64,000 nt of DNA from Rhodeus uyekii (taxonomy: Eukaryota > Chordata > Actinopteri > Cypriniformes > Acheilognathidae): the NCBI GenBank assembly GCA_037043235.1, contig JAWRVZ010000004.1:726001-790000 (forward strand), written 5' to 3'. The translations under genes and the position numbers were made by a program. The notes under the pieces were generated by a model, which saw only the letters and a list, made by a program, of their open reading frames with translations, was not told the DNA's origin and searched no databases. This document shows, piece after piece, positions 1-12,659 of this stretch. Position 1 is the stretch's first letter; every line of letters starts with the position of its first letter.

Positions 1-316
1 CAGTAAAATCCTCCTCTCGTCTCCATCACACTCCAAACTCAAATGTAAAGTGCGCATTACAGTAAATTGTCAAGTATTTTTATTTTTAATTGTCAATTAT
101 TAATTAGCATTTAAATGAGATCTTAATGGTTATAATTTTAACTGCAATTAATAGGGTAAAACTCAAACAAATATTTAAAACGGGCATTAATGGTCATGAG
201 GAACGAATCGAGTGATTTTTATTGCATTCTTATGGGGAAAATTGTTTTGGTGTACAAGAATTTTGAGTTACGAGCTCGCTCTTGGAACGAATTAAACTCG
301 TAAACCGAGGTTACTG
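1..316 (-). mobile_element. Pogo-like MITE, copy A (cut by window edge)
   Basis: The right terminus reads CTCGTAAACCGAGGTTACTG followed by TA. The interior (about 225-310, plus the AT-rich part and 'AAAGTGCGCATTACAGTAAA') is the reverse complement of the left half of the copies at 5301 and 33484. It is therefore the same family in opposite orientation, with its other end before position 1. The TA flank and CAGT start fit the Tc1/mariner superfamily, pogo/Tigger branch. No coding sequence is seen. Confidence 0.75.
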
Positions 317-3300
317 TATTCATGTCTTAAAACAGCCGTGCTTCATTTAGTATATGCGGATCTGTGAATATGAGAACATCTTAAGTCAGTCTCAGCTCAC
401 CTACACGTTGACATGGCTGGTTATAAGATAATTTATGACGTAAGAAACACTGTCGATTTCAAACTCGTGTTCTTTTTTTCTGTGTTAAGGAGAAAATACA
501 CTGCAATGGTGTTGACTTATGAATGTGCACATTGTCTGAAATGATATTAAAACTCCACATAGACATATAAACAACATTAAAAATTAGATTTTAACCAGAG
601 GGGAACTTTAAATAACTAAAATTAAGATTCCTTTAATCAATTCTTCTCTTTCCTTTCTTTGCCATTCAGTGCAACTTGAAGAACAAAAACTACTTTAATA
701 AAGTACTAAAAACGATATGACCAGACTGTGTTGCAGACAAGTGTTATATTATGTACTATTGCTGTGATATAAAACTACTCAAGCTGTGATTTTGGTCGTC
801 CTGCCTTCCAAAAGTAGTCTACTGGAAAATGAAAGAAAAATCAAGAGCAAGCCTTTCAAGCTAAAGAGATCTTGAGGCTTTGTGACTCCTGAGCTTTCCA
901 AAGTCGACTAGCCCTGAGGACAGGAACATGACATTGGGGATTGGAATACAATTCTGAAAGATCTTAACAGCAAATACACTCAGGAAGAAAGCACCATTAT
1001 CTTTTACACTGACATGTCAGACTCTATACAATAATGGCTGAAAATTCCGAAGAGAAAACAGTGTGCATTGTTATAGTTATGACACTAAAAGTTGCCTGAG
1101 GGTACCGGCACACCCTAGACAATAATACAGATTAAACAGATCAGACAAAACTAGTGTGAGGTAAAACACAATCCACATGGATTTCCTCCATTGTCATGTC
1201 AGGATTTATAGAGCACAGTACAATGACCAGAAACATCAAACAATCTCAAATAACGGCTTTTGAATGCAAGTTTATAAATGATTCTTTTTCATTGTGATGG
1301 TTCATTCAGATTCTTGAAAAAATACAGCATTAAATATTGTCTGAATGGTACAGTCTGAAAGAGAATCGCAAGAGGTCTTATGCTGTTAAAGAGCTAACTA
1401 ACTAGCACTAAAGAAGATTAAGTGCCACTATAAAACTGTTGGCTTTTATAGCCTTCCATGCATTCAAAGTAATGTTAAATGTCACTAACACATTAACATA
1501 TGGATGGAAGTGAATGAAATAATCATGCACTGAATAATCATGCATTCTTTTGAAACACGATCTAAATTTATGACGAAAGGGCTTTGTTATAATCTCTGAA
1601 AGATCATTGAGAGTGAAATGCCAAATCTTTATCAGCATTTAGCCTACGCATTGGAGCATGGTCGAAGTTACACTTGAAATTCATGTGTAGTTTGCTATTA
1701 ATAGGTATCCATTGTTACCTAGCAGGGATGCTTCAATATTCAGTTTTGGTGAGGAAAGGCAGCTCTAGGTATGAATACAAAGCAAACAAAAAACTAGAAA
1801 AGTGTTTATTTTCTTTCTATCTGTCCATCTCTCCTGTTCAATTTCATTCTTTGGTAAAGGCGCTGGAGAAAAAGGACCTTAATGCTTCTTCCTTAATGTT
1901 TCATTCATAATCCTATAGTAGATCGGCATGCCAGAATCCAAGTTTATCAAAGTTGAAATGTAAACATTATACAAGCAAACTGCACAATTCTTCTGCACAA
2001 TACAGAGTTTTCTATAAGATTTATGTTGAATGCAACATTTAACGCATTTAATTTTCATTAAATATTTGGCAGACACTATTATCCAAATCAACTTCAATTA
2101 ATCAACAATCTGTTGCCAGAGAATTTCACCCATAATCATGGAATTTCTAGCACCAGTGTTATTGTATGTGTAACCGAGACAAGGGTGTGCCTACTAAAAA
2201 AAAAAAACAACCTCAAATTGGTTTTAGTCCAGCACCCCTTACTCTGAATGTACCTGCGGATGGAGGCGTAAAAATGAAGCGACGTGATATAAAAAAATTT
2301 GTGTTTATTCCAAAAAGTGCCAAAAAAAGGGTTACAAACGACTTCTACAGAGAACATCCAAAATGAATGACAACTACACTGCTCTCAAAAAGGAATAAGC
2401 AAACAAACGTTTGGCTGTGCCAATAAATTGACCCAAACTACAACAAATCACGCTCGCCTTTTCTTTTCTTTTCAGCTCTGAGAGGCCATCTTAAAAAGGA
2501 CACGCCCCTCCCCCTTGGACTAAACCATTTAGAAACAAAGTAACTAAAAGACTCTTCTAAAAGACATTCACACAATAACCAATAGGTAAATTATAATACA
2601 AAAACACCTAAATATCTGATAGCACCAACCAACTGCAATGATTGTTAGCATTTAACAGTTTTAAATAATCAAAAAGGTCACCAAGAAGGTCCCCCTCATA
2701 CCTGAGAACAATGAATTGTGCCTTCTATTGGCGGGAATTAAGCCTTCAAAATGGTGGCATTTACTATGACCAGGTTTATAAGTGTTAAAAGTCCCATGTC
2801 GGTAAGAATCTCTTTCTAAAATATTTACAGTCACAGTCTCCTTGTGACAGTATGCAACCAAGACATTAGATTTCAAATCCCCCCCCCCCTCCCCACACAC
2901 AAAAACAAAGAAACAAATCATAACAAAACAACACAACATAAACCACAAATCAAATAAAATGTGTTACTTGCATGGTCAAATGAATTAGAATTTGAAGGGG
3001 ACCTGAAATTAGAACCACAAATCTTTAAATTCCTTAAGATGCGCCCTAGTCTAGCTGCTCTAAAGTGTCCAGTCTGGTATAAATAGCAAAGCATTGGGGA
3101 GGATTTTCTGAAATTGAGATAAAAATATAAAGTAGCCTCTTACACAGATACGTGGACTGAACTCAATTTATCATGAATTATCCAAAGAAACTGACATTGC
3201 TTTGAATCACATTCTGGCTTTTAGGCACCATCTACCATTTCAGACCTGAGGGCTCTTGACAGCACGTCTCTGTACCATCACTGCCCAAAATTCCATCTTC

Positions 3301-5298
3301 AAACACTTCACATGAACAACTTTATCTGTATGGACACTTCTCCAAAGTGAAGAAACAGGGTTATGTTTACAAGCAATCTTTTGGTCTGTGATGTCCAGCT
3401 CCTCAGGGTCTAGCTGAATATAGAGTTATTCTACCGGCATCCAGGGGGATGTATGTGCCCTGTATCTAAAGGGACCTAATTTTTGGCAGGAACCTCACTG
3501 TTTGCCTGGCAGAGATAGTCTGATAAGTTCACAGCTACACAGTAGCCTCATTTGATATGTGAAATTCCCACAGCGTTGGGCTGCCTGCCACAGAGCTTCC
3601 GGACTGTGGTACTAAGGGCTGACATTGGGTACGATTCAGAATAGTTGAGGAGGAGGACTAATTGCTTCCATTAGTTATTCAGTGACTGTTTTGTGCAGAA
3701 ATCCTCTAAAGCACACTGCGGTCTCTTATAAAATGGGATGCAACCACTTGTACACCAAGAGTCCCTTTCCTATTCATTATCAAAGCTCAGAGAGGAACAC
3801 CATAGAAACTCTACACTTCTTTTTTTATTAGAAAGCATCTGCCAGTTTCCTATAAACAATATGTTGGGGTGAAACAGAGATTTGCAGCTCTAATTAACCA
3901 TCGGCAGGAAAGGAAACACAATAAACATGGTAATTTATTCTACATTACACACACACAAACACATCTCACCTTTGTAACTTATTTGAAAGCCAAAATAAAG
4001 CAGAAAAAATAAAAAAATTGTTTTAAAATTTTTAATAAAAAATTAATTTACAGAAAAAAGGGTTGTAAAATCACATAACCTCCAATCCCCTCTCTCTAAA
4101 AATCAAAAGTTTAATTTTTTCTTCAGTTAAAATTAAACCAAGTAGCACATAGACTATTTAGGGTGTCATTTACTTCACCCATCTTCTTCCGATTCTGGTT
4201 AGCAAGTGTAACATGACACGGTCGTGCTCAAAACATGGTTTAAAAATGCATTTAAAATGATAGTCACACTAATCAGTAAAAACACCAACCAAAAGAATCT
4301 GTATGTGTATGAATTTCATTTCATATGGGACAAATAAATCATTATTCTGCTCACTAAACAATATCCATTGATTCAGACTTGGGGGGGGCATGACCTCAAT
4401 ATAGAGTAAGAGCTTTTCAGCACGCTATTACAAATATTCGCTCATATAGGACTTACTAATCAATTCTACAAATAGGTCTCCAACCATGAATCAGGGAAAC
4501 ACGTTCCTCACAGCATACACTGTGATTTAAAAACATTGTTTCATCAACAGAGGGAGAAAATGTACAGTCTAGCAATTGTCTAGGCTTAGGAAATGTTGTA
4601 ATTACTCCATTATGAGCTCGTGTTCATAAATGGGAGACAGAAAAGGCACAGAGTCAACAGACTGACAGGGAGAAGCTCTCTGTTCCACCAGTACAACTGA
4701 CTGCAGGCTTACTGAACAACTTTGACACTTGTACCACCCCTAAAAACAGCATGAACTCCTACACAACCAGTCCAGTTCCGCTCAAGTCCTTGAGGATGGC
4801 ATGAATATCCCTGTCCTGCAGTGTACAAGAATCTAAAATGATCTGCTTATGTAGGAGTATGACAGCATGCTCTCAGTCGCTTTAGCTATTCATGAAGACA
4901 CTTGCCGAAATGCTAAATTTAAATAGTTTTTCTTCAAGTGCCAAGTGTACACACACATATGTATGATTCTGTTTAAAAAATGAAATTTCTTAGAAAACTA
5001 GAGAAGAATTATTCTGCAGTGCCAAACAACCAGGTATTTACAAGAATCTCTTTAGTTATCTATCGGAGTTTGGGATTGAAAGCTATGTACTCAAACTGTC
5101 CTATTCATACAACAGCAAACAGAGGTCGATCAAGTACTGCCTGCATGATCAAGCAGCCAAACTCAATGACTCGAATAATGCCTGTAAGCATAATAGTGTC
5201 AGATTAGATGATGATAGCAAAGGTATCGGAAACATAAAAGTAGAGGAAAGGAGCATGAACAATTAAATATACAAAAATAACTAATATAGGTAACAGAC
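317..5298. other. Intron 7 sequence, no recognised element
   Basis: About 5 kb of AT-rich intronic DNA between two MITEs. Several short chance ORFs occur on both strands, none with a recognisable domain or splice context. Low-complexity spots include a C-run at about 2880-2890, A-runs at about 2200, and a G-run at about 4381. The stretch 3040-3720 is less AT-rich and non-repetitive to the eye, but nothing in it is identifiable. Confidence 0.5.
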
Positions 5299-5300
5299 TA

Positions 5301-6742
5301 CAGTAATACCTTGGTTGACAAGTTTAATTCGTTCCAAGAGCTAGCTCGTAACTCAATTCTATTGGAACACCAAATCAATTTTCCCCATAAGAATGTAATA
5401 AGAATCACTTAATTGGTTCCACATGACCATAAATGCCAATTTTAAATATTTATTTGGTTTTACCCTATTACAGTTAAAATTATAACCATTAATATCTAAT
5501 ATGAATACAGTAGAACCCCGACTTAAGAAAAGCTCTACGTACGAAAAATTCAACATACGATAAAAGATTTTGGGGTTTTTTTCGCCTGAATAACGACAAA
5601 ATGATCGAGATGTGAAAAAACATTTCTGAGTTTTGTTTTGAAATTCGCGCTGATTTTGGTTCGGGTTGAATGAAGGCTACAGTTTGTCCGGTCAGAACAA
5701 TGATGTCTCACTCAGGGAATAATCCAAAACTGGTGTTTATTAAAGGTGCATAGATGTGTGGTTACGCATGATCGATAAAACTTCAACGATTGGCACTAAT
5801 TTCCTGTATTTCACTCAATAAACTATATACAATCTTCAGCCGATCTCTTTTACCTTAGTCATCCGTCAGCTCTCTCAGATGGAAAGTTTTGGAATAGTCC
5901 ATTTCGCACTGAATGACAGGGATGGCTGGAATAGTCCATGTAAGAAGGGGAACACTTTTTACAATCCTGCTCTCCTATTGGTCAGCATTATGCCTAGTTA
6001 ACAAATTTTTTTCTAATCACTCACCATGGATGTGAAGATTGTTGAAGTGAAAACGAAGAAGAGGATGCTTACATTGCGTTGAAAAGGGAGATAATTGAGA
6101 AGTATGGAGCTGGGATGCGCTTCTTCCCATGCTAAATGTGGTGTTTTTGTAAGGCTTGGAACGGATAAGGCAATTAACATGTAAAAGCCTGACCGACATA
6201 CGAAAAGATCGACTTACGAAGCCAACCTTTTCGTAAGTCGGGGTTCTACTGTAATTAAAAATTGACAATTAAACTCTAAAAATACATGACAATTTACTGT
6301 AACACGCACTTTACCCTTGAGTAGTGTCGCTGCTGGCGTGAAGGAGACGAAAGGAGGGGTTTTAATGCTTACAGGGAGAATTTTGTACCTTCTTACTCCT
6401 CTTGAGGGCCATTGTCTATATGCTGTACTGTACGTATACATTTCACTACGTGAACAATAGCGATCACAATGTTAACAACACGAGGTAAAACCGCTGTAAA
6501 TGACTTATAAAAGTATGCACTGTGGTGAATGATGCAACCACACCAAGTGACGCTGAGAGAATGAATGAGTTAAGTGGTGATAGGCTTTGTGAGAGGCTGT
6601 CGTTAGGATATTTCCAGTAAAAATGCACGCGAAGATGCTGAGCGTTAGGACTTTTCCAAAGGAAAAATTCTCACACTCCGATACAATACTCGTACACCGA
6701 TTTGCTCATATACAAAGTCACTCGTAAACTGAGGTATTACTG
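5301..6742 (+). mobile_element. Pogo-like MITE, copy B (host of a nested insertion)
   Basis: It begins CAGTAATACCTTGGTTGACA and ends AAACTGAGGTATTACTG, flanked by TA on both sides (5299-5300 and 6743-6744). Its interior matches the copy at 33484: a stretch with 'TTCGTTCCAAGAGC', 'CCCCATAAGAA', 'GTAACACGCACTTTACC' and 'GAGGTAAAAC'. A second MITE occupies 5508-6251 inside it. Without the insertion the element would be about 0.7 kb. It is non-coding, so it presumably moved using a transposase supplied elsewhere. Confidence 0.8.
5508..6251 (+). mobile_element. Nested MITE with CAGTAGAACCCCGACTTA termini
   Basis: A 744-bp element with inverted ends CAGTAGAACCCCGACTTA and TAAGTCGGGGTTCTACTG (subterminal 'CGTAAG'), flanked by TA at 5506-5507 and 6252-6253. 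It sits inside the MITE at 5301-6742, whose sequence resumes across the junction. TA target and CAGT ends again suggest a pogo-like element of a different subfamily. No ORF with transposase similarity was seen. Confidence 0.8.
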
Positions 6743-6744
6743 TA

Positions 6745-7853
6745 AATTGAACAAACAGCACAAGCATATTCTTCTTTAGTATGAATGTAGCAATAGTCTT
6801 TATATGGAATCAGGATAATTTTCTTTTTAATACAGTATGATGACCAAACCTAAGAAAAATCCGGAATAGTTTTAAAGTAAAAAATCATGGCATTTGTTCA
6901 TCTATGTATTTGACTAGCAGCTTGTTTAAAGAGTCAAGGACAGCTTATCTAGGTGCTTTGCTTTTGTAAAACAAACTGACATCACACATTATACTACTAT
7001 ACTACCACTACACCTCATTTGAGTATGGGTTTCATATCAGATTGCAAAAATTTGAGTCAAAAGCTTTTAGAAACTAAACAAAACAAGGACACAGTGAACC
7101 TCTGAGACTGGCACGGGAGCTTTTTTCTGTCACATAGTAAAAGTTACTGACTGACTTATAAATCATGGAACAATCATCAGAGACAGCCCAAATATTTCTA
7201 ACATTGTAATTTCCTGAGGAGAGGAATGTCTTATCAGTCTCAGACATGATTCCAGACTCATCGGCCTGGACACTGGTGCAACAAACCCGCAAAATTATGC
7301 CTGAGCAGAAAGATAAAGGTGCCGGTGAGGTAGAACAAATAAGCTACACGGACAACAGATACAGCATTCATCACAATGAATACTCAGAATGCTATTTTAG
7401 GTTGACTCAGTCCAACTCTATTAGAATGCTTGTCATTTAGATAATCCAGATGGCGAAACTTATCAATGGAGATAAATTCAATGCAGTGACGACACTCTAA
7501 CCAACACTAAACTGTCATTACCATAATAATTCTCTTGAAGAATGTCAGGGTCACAGTATCATTACATAATCCTTTGCAGAACAGCTGCTTTCACACTACA
7601 GGATTATGCTAATAGGCTTAGAGCTGCATCTGGACCCAGGCTGAACACAGCAGTAAGCATAAAACAAACCTAATCTACAAAACAATGTGCATTGAACAAC
7701 ATTCGCTCGATTCCTCGAAGATACCATGCAAGGGATGTGTGCGTAAAAGTGGATATAACAAACTGCTTTGAGAGCTTGACATTATGGAAGATTGTTGTTA
7801 ATTATTGATATGAATTGAATAATTAAGTGGGAAAGCGAGCTGCGGCTAGATAC
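6745..7853. other. Intron 7 sequence next to exon 7, nothing recognised
   Basis: Intronic DNA between MITE copy B and exon 7. Short overlapping ORFs at 7074-7440 on both strands show no recognisable similarity. No terminal repeat, tRNA-like box or tandem repeat was identified. Confidence 0.45.
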
Positions 7854-8011
7854 CTTTTTGTCATTGGTGACATCTTCCTCTTTCTTGGCCTCATCCAGGT
7901 CAGTGACTCCACGACTGAACTCGTCCATTGTGCTGTCGGGGAGGGGAAGCTCCTCTGCATCAATGTCTGTCTCATCTGCAGCTGGCTTTTCGGCCCCTGT
8001 GAGCTCCCGCC
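7854..8011 (-). CDS. nos1ap: nos1ap exon 7 (linker with ETDIDA and FSRGVTDLD motifs)
   Basis: A 158-bp exon. Two bases complete the Gly codon from exon 6, then 52 codons follow and the exon ends at phase 0. The conserved blocks are RELTGAEK, ADETDIDAEELPLPD and MDEFSRGVTDLD, matching the mammalian NOS1AP linker (LTGAE, EETDIDA, VPLPG, EFSRGVTDLD). The end, EAKKEEDVTNDKK, is acidic/basic and not conserved. The acceptor is TCTCTCTAAAG and the donor AAAAAG|GTATCT. It is the last exon visible; none of the Gln-rich coiled-coil coding that should follow occurs in the remaining 7.8 kb. Confidence 0.93.
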
Positions 8012-10021
8012 CTTTAGAGAGAAACAATTGATCTTACTAAACATTAATTCCCAAGCTTGAAAGCATTATACGAGTATTAAAGAAAAAACCTCACTGAAGG
8101 GAAAATCTAAATTATTTCATTTTTGACTCACATTAAAGCCATTACAAACTTCTAAGCATGTGCCTTACTTTTGATAGGTTAATGCTATGTAGCAGAGGCA
8201 ACACCTCATTTTAATTAAGTTTAACTTGATGCACTATTAAACTATACAGATATATTTTAAAAAACAACTGAATGACAAAAGCACACAACAAAATAACTAC
8301 CTACAAATCAAATGGGAAATATACAAAATAAATACTGACAATTTTAATAGAATTTATAATAGCATTTCAATAATACTAAAATGACACTGTTTGAAGGGAC
8401 TAATATTTTACTATTAGTGAGAATATTTGATTCGTTTTTGCACAAAATGCAGGTGATAATATACAGACATTCATACAGGTGATAATATACAGACAAATAA
8501 ACAGACATTCTGTATTACAGAAATACAGAAATCTGTATTTCTTGAAATGGAGAGTTGACAGCCTTGCCCTGTGGTGTGGCATGCTATACTACAAGTATTT
8601 TGAACAACATTCTTATACAATTATATACATATATTTTTTTTTACATTAATTGAGGGACTAAACTCAATATTGATCACTTTAAAAGGTCAATCATTACATA
8701 ACTTCACTTTCTATAAATTATTATTTTTGTGTGACAGTTTGACCCAGATCATAAACTGTGTATTGTTTTACTGAACATAACAAGAGAGTTAAAAAAGTAA
8801 ATAGAACTGAGTTTGGAAGTAATGCGACAGTCTCTCACAGATCTTCACAGGAATTTCCATTAGCTAAAAGGACAATTCTGGCATGATGCAATACAAAATT
8901 ATATCACTATTATAAACAAAGTTATTTACAACACCCGATATGACAAATCCTATTCCCATGTACAGTATATTGCACATCCGCACAAGACAATCTATTTTCC
9001 TATCTGTCTGATATGAAATATGAACTAATATAATTTATGTGTGTGTGTATTGCTATGAATTTAATTAAATATTTAAACAACTAATTTAAAGTTGTTCTAA
9101 CTTAATTTAAAGTCACAAAAACAACTTGTGACTGCATAAAGATTGTACATAACTCCAACCACTTTATTTTCCCTTTGAACATCTACAGAACAATACAATT
9201 GGAGCAAAAACAATAAAACCAAACATGTGTTTGCTATTAATTATTTGTTGTAACTTAGACAACAGACTTAATTGCTTCTCTTGCTGACATTAATATGCTC
9301 AATTTAAAAAGCTTTTAAACAATGATCTCAATTGTAAACTCAAAGGACACAAAGCAAAATGCTTATTTTGTCTGCAATTTTTGTAGTCTTAAACAGTTAA
9401 ACTGTTAAACAGTTACAGGTTTATTTGGTTCTGAATTGTCAATTCTGAGACCTGTTCACTATTTCCCCAGTGGGAGCTAAGGTCTCCATTTCCTAACACT
9501 GGGCCAGCAATAGAGCTGTTAAACATAGTGAGCTCCATCCATGTGACACTGCAGTGTGCTGGTGCTGGGGAATCCTGTGCAGAGTAGAAGCAGTGTGTGG
9601 GCGAGTGGGAGCTCATCTGCATTTGAAAGGAAAAGCTGTCCAGAGGGAGTTGTAGGAGGGAAGATCAACCTGAACCCATGGCCCATGCAGGGCGAGATCT
9701 GCCCCACAGACACAAGCAATCAGGGGTTCTGTTCTATCCTGCCTAGTATCAAAGCCCCAGCACACAAAGACTTCCTCAAACTCACTGCAGTGGATTGCAC
9801 CAAAATATCTCAAACAACTGCATGGATTTCCCTTTTTCTAAATCAGAGTGTGTTACGGACCCGCAGAATCATTTATCCATTATCACCTTACATCATATTC
9901 AAGGGGGACACAGACACAAATTAGAGGGAATCAGGAGAATACAAACCTGATGTGGAAGAGAACTGCATTGATTTCAAGTAATAAAAATGAAGTGAAAAGA
10001 GGATACAATTCATTACAGTAC
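8012..10021 (-). other. nos1ap intron 6
   Basis: A 2.0-kb intron bounded by GTACTG (donor side of exon 6) and CTAAAG (acceptor of exon 7). It holds a 26-bp-period direct duplication at 8450-8496 and a GC-richer island at about 9440-9830. The rest is AT-rich and unremarkable. Confidence 0.6.
8450..8496. repeat. Short direct duplication, 26-bp period
   Basis: CAGGTGATAATATACAGACA occurs at 8450 and again at 8476, with 'ACAGACATTC' after the first copy and again a little further on. This looks like a simple local slippage duplication. Confidence 0.8.
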
Positions 10022-10163
10022 CTGATACTCCAGAATCGGTGCATGTCTTGTCAGCGTCACCGTCTTCCTGGCCATCTGCGTTTTGCTGGGTGTGCTGGAG
10101 GCTAAGTTTATGACAGACCTCAAAAGCTTGACCCACTGTCCGCACTATCCGCATGGCTTGACT
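10022..10163 (-). CDS. nos1ap: nos1ap exon 6 (end of PTB domain, start of acidic linker)
   Basis: A 142-bp exon, phase 0 at its 5' end and ending one base into a Gly codon. It reads SQAMRIVRTVGQAFEVCHKL (the last PTB helix, which packs against the peptide groove in PTB folds), then SLQHTQQNADGQEDG and a less conserved tail DADKTCTDSGVS. The acceptor is TTTCTCCGTAG and the donor TATCAG|GTACTG. The first 35 residues match mammalian NOS1AP almost exactly; after QEDG the sequence diverges, as expected where the folded domain ends. Confidence 0.96.
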
Positions 10164-10949
10164 CTACGGAGAAATGAGGGAGAGCTTAGTATTATTAATG
10201 CCCAGAAATCAAAGGTCTTGGCTAAACCAAAACTCGAAACCATTCAAATAATGTATGAATACACTATATGAGTCAAAATCTGACAATAGGGGCATCAACA
10301 GGGTAAAAAAAGATGCTGGCTCTTAAGTCTGTTAAGTCAGAGAACAAAAGCTCTTTAATATGGCATGTTCATTTAAGTAACTATGACAGCCCATTCTGAC
10401 ACTTTTATTTTCAGATGGTATGCTGTTAGGTGGCAAATGTGGAAAACAGGAATGCTGACAATCATACAAGCAGACAATCAAAAGACACTAGGAATTTAAA
10501 ACTATTAATTAAAATGTGTTATTAATAAATAGAAATTCTATAAATGTTTGTGCATCAAACGATTTAGCATGCAGCAGTTTTTAGCAAAAGCAGTGCGTTA
10601 ACCACCAAATGGAAGTATGGAATCTGATAAAAAAATAATAATTCAGTTTCAATTTTCCTGTTCTGCAAACTCTGGCATACAGAATGTGAACATGCACATT
10701 GTCATGGATTAAACCAACAAATCCTCAGCACCAGGTTCTTTAACTCCATCCACTCATTCCCAGTCACCCGAATATAAACCTGCCACACTCTCAATTATTT
10801 GATCCCATGCTGATTTTTTCCCCACTTATAAAGAAGTTTATTTTAGCAGACAGAGACAGAATATCAATAAAAAACCATTATATAAATGTTGCTTAATTGA
10901 TTGGCATTGGATCGAGTTAAATATTTGATCACCTACCAATCAGCAAGTA

Positions 10950-11581
10950 CAGTGGTACCTCGAGATACGAAATTAATCCGTTCCGAGGCGGCCTTCGTAT
11001 AATGAGTTTTTCGTATCTTGGAACACATTTTACATGTAAAATGGCTAATCCGTTCCAAGCCCTCCAAAAACACCCCATTAAATTTCATAATAAAGCTAAA
11101 TTGACCTATAAACAATGAAATAACGTAAAATGTCGAAGCTTACCTTTCGAGTGAGGCTATCTCCGAAAGTGGCGGCAGAGGAGGAGGAGGACAAACGGCA
11201 GATAACGTACGTACACTTAACTTTACGAAAACACATAAAAAATGTAAGGTTTCGGGTGCGGAGTGGCTGAGCTAAAGCACGCCAGCACGTACGTATAGAA
11301 GATGCATGATGGGAGGGATGCTGTCCAATTAGAGAAGGATCTCATGGCTTGGCTAGCATCAGGAACCAATGGGAGAGCAGGAGGATGGTGGCGAGTTACT
11401 ATAACTAAGATGGCGGTGTGCGGCGCGAGTTTCAAAATTGCTATGGGGAGAATCTCAGACTTTCAGAAACCTTTCGTATCTTGAAAACGTTTCGTATGTA
11501 GAGCAGTAAAAATTTTCGTCTTTGCTTTCGTAACTAAAGATTCTTCGTAAGTTGAGCCTTTTGTATCTTGAGGTACTACTG
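10950..11581 (+). mobile_element. Pogo-like MITE, subfamily with CTCGAGATACGA ends
   Basis: It begins CAGTGGTACCTCGAGATACG and ends GTATCTTGAGGTACTACTG, flanked by TA (10948-10949 and 11582-11583), and is 632 bp long. Several 'TTCGTAT' motifs lie near both ends as subterminal repeats. There is no coding capacity. It sits directly against the Tc1 remnant that follows. Confidence 0.8.
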
Positions 11582-11659
11582 TATTCTTCCTGCCACAGAA
11601 TGGTTATGTGCTAATGTGGAACACAGATTAGTGCGGTCATTTTAAGAAAGCACTCCTAA

Positions 11660-12590
11660 TGTCAGTTTATTAGGTGTATAAAAGACACCTTTCCACAGAA
11701 TCAGTATCCTCCAATCCAACCTCTCTACCACCATGTCAAAGACCAAAAAGCTAGCAAAGGATGTCAGGGACAAGACTGTAGACCTGCAAAAGGCTGGAAT
11801 AGGCAACAAGACTATTAGCAAGAATCTTAGTGAGGAGACAACAGGTGAAAATGGAAACGGGTGCAATTATTTGAAAATGTAAGAAATACTAAATAACTAT
11901 CAATTGCCATTGGTCTGGAACTCCAAACAAGATCATGCCTCATGAGAAAGTTGAGGCTTCAGCACAGAACCACACAGGAGCAGCTTGTTAATTAGCTCAA
12001 GACCGTTTGGACCACAGTCACGAAGCAAACCATTGGTAAAACACCACGACGGATATAAATCCTGCAGTGCCTGCAAGGTCCCCTGCTCAAGAAGGCCCAT
12101 GTATAGACCCCTCTGAAGTCTGCTAATGAAAACCTAAATGATTCAGAGAATGCCTGGGAGAAAGTGCTGTGGTCAGATGAGACCAAAATTGAGCTCTCTG
12201 CCATCAACTCAACTTGCCAGAGGAGAGAAATACTGAGACAACGCTTTGGAGGGAGAGAAATGCTGACTATGATCCCAAGAAAACCATCCCTACAGTCAAT
12301 TAGGGACATCATCCCTACACGCATTATGTTTTGGGGCTGTTTCTCTGCTAAGGTTACAGGATGATGTCACTACATTGAGGGGCTGATGGACAGGACCATG
12401 TACCGTAAAATCCTGGATGAGAACCTCCTTACTTCAGCCAGAACACTGAAGATGGGTCATTGATAAGTCTTGCAGAATGACAAATGACCCAAAAAATACT
12501 GCCAAGGCAACAAAGGAGTGGCTCAAGAAGCATTACATTAAGGTCACTGAGTGGCTGCAAGTGGGTGGAATGAAGCAACTTTAATAACTG
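11660..12590 (+). pseudogene. Decayed Tc1-like transposon with broken transposase
   Basis: An ATG at 11733 opens a frame reading MSKTKKLAKDVRDKTVDLQK then AGIGNKTISK, the N-terminal helix-turn-helix region of fish Tc1-family transposases, preceded by the usual 'GGTGTATAAAAGACACC'. The catalytic part follows at 12164: VLWSDETKIELSAINST (first catalytic Asp in SDE), then FWGCFSAKVTG and, after a frame change, a match to the TAKATKEWLKK segment near 12505. The frame is broken several times, including one extra base in the second Asp region (about 12480). Terminal repeats are not clear and both limits are estimates. The element is not functional. Confidence 0.85.
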
Positions 12591-12659
12591 TTTTTTTTAT
12601 ATAACAAGTCTAAATAAATTACTCTCCCCAGATTTGAGACTTCAACAGGCAATCCTCAT

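Noticed and set aside
1..7853. Search for the nos1ap Gln-rich exon downstream of exon 7
   Set aside because: No CTG/CAG-rich stretch on the minus strand; presumed beyond the window start.
7827..8060. Frames on plus, and the second minus frame, across exon 7
   Set aside because: Shadows of nos1ap exon 7; only the frame with ETDIDA and FSRGVTDLD is conserved and fits the splice phases.
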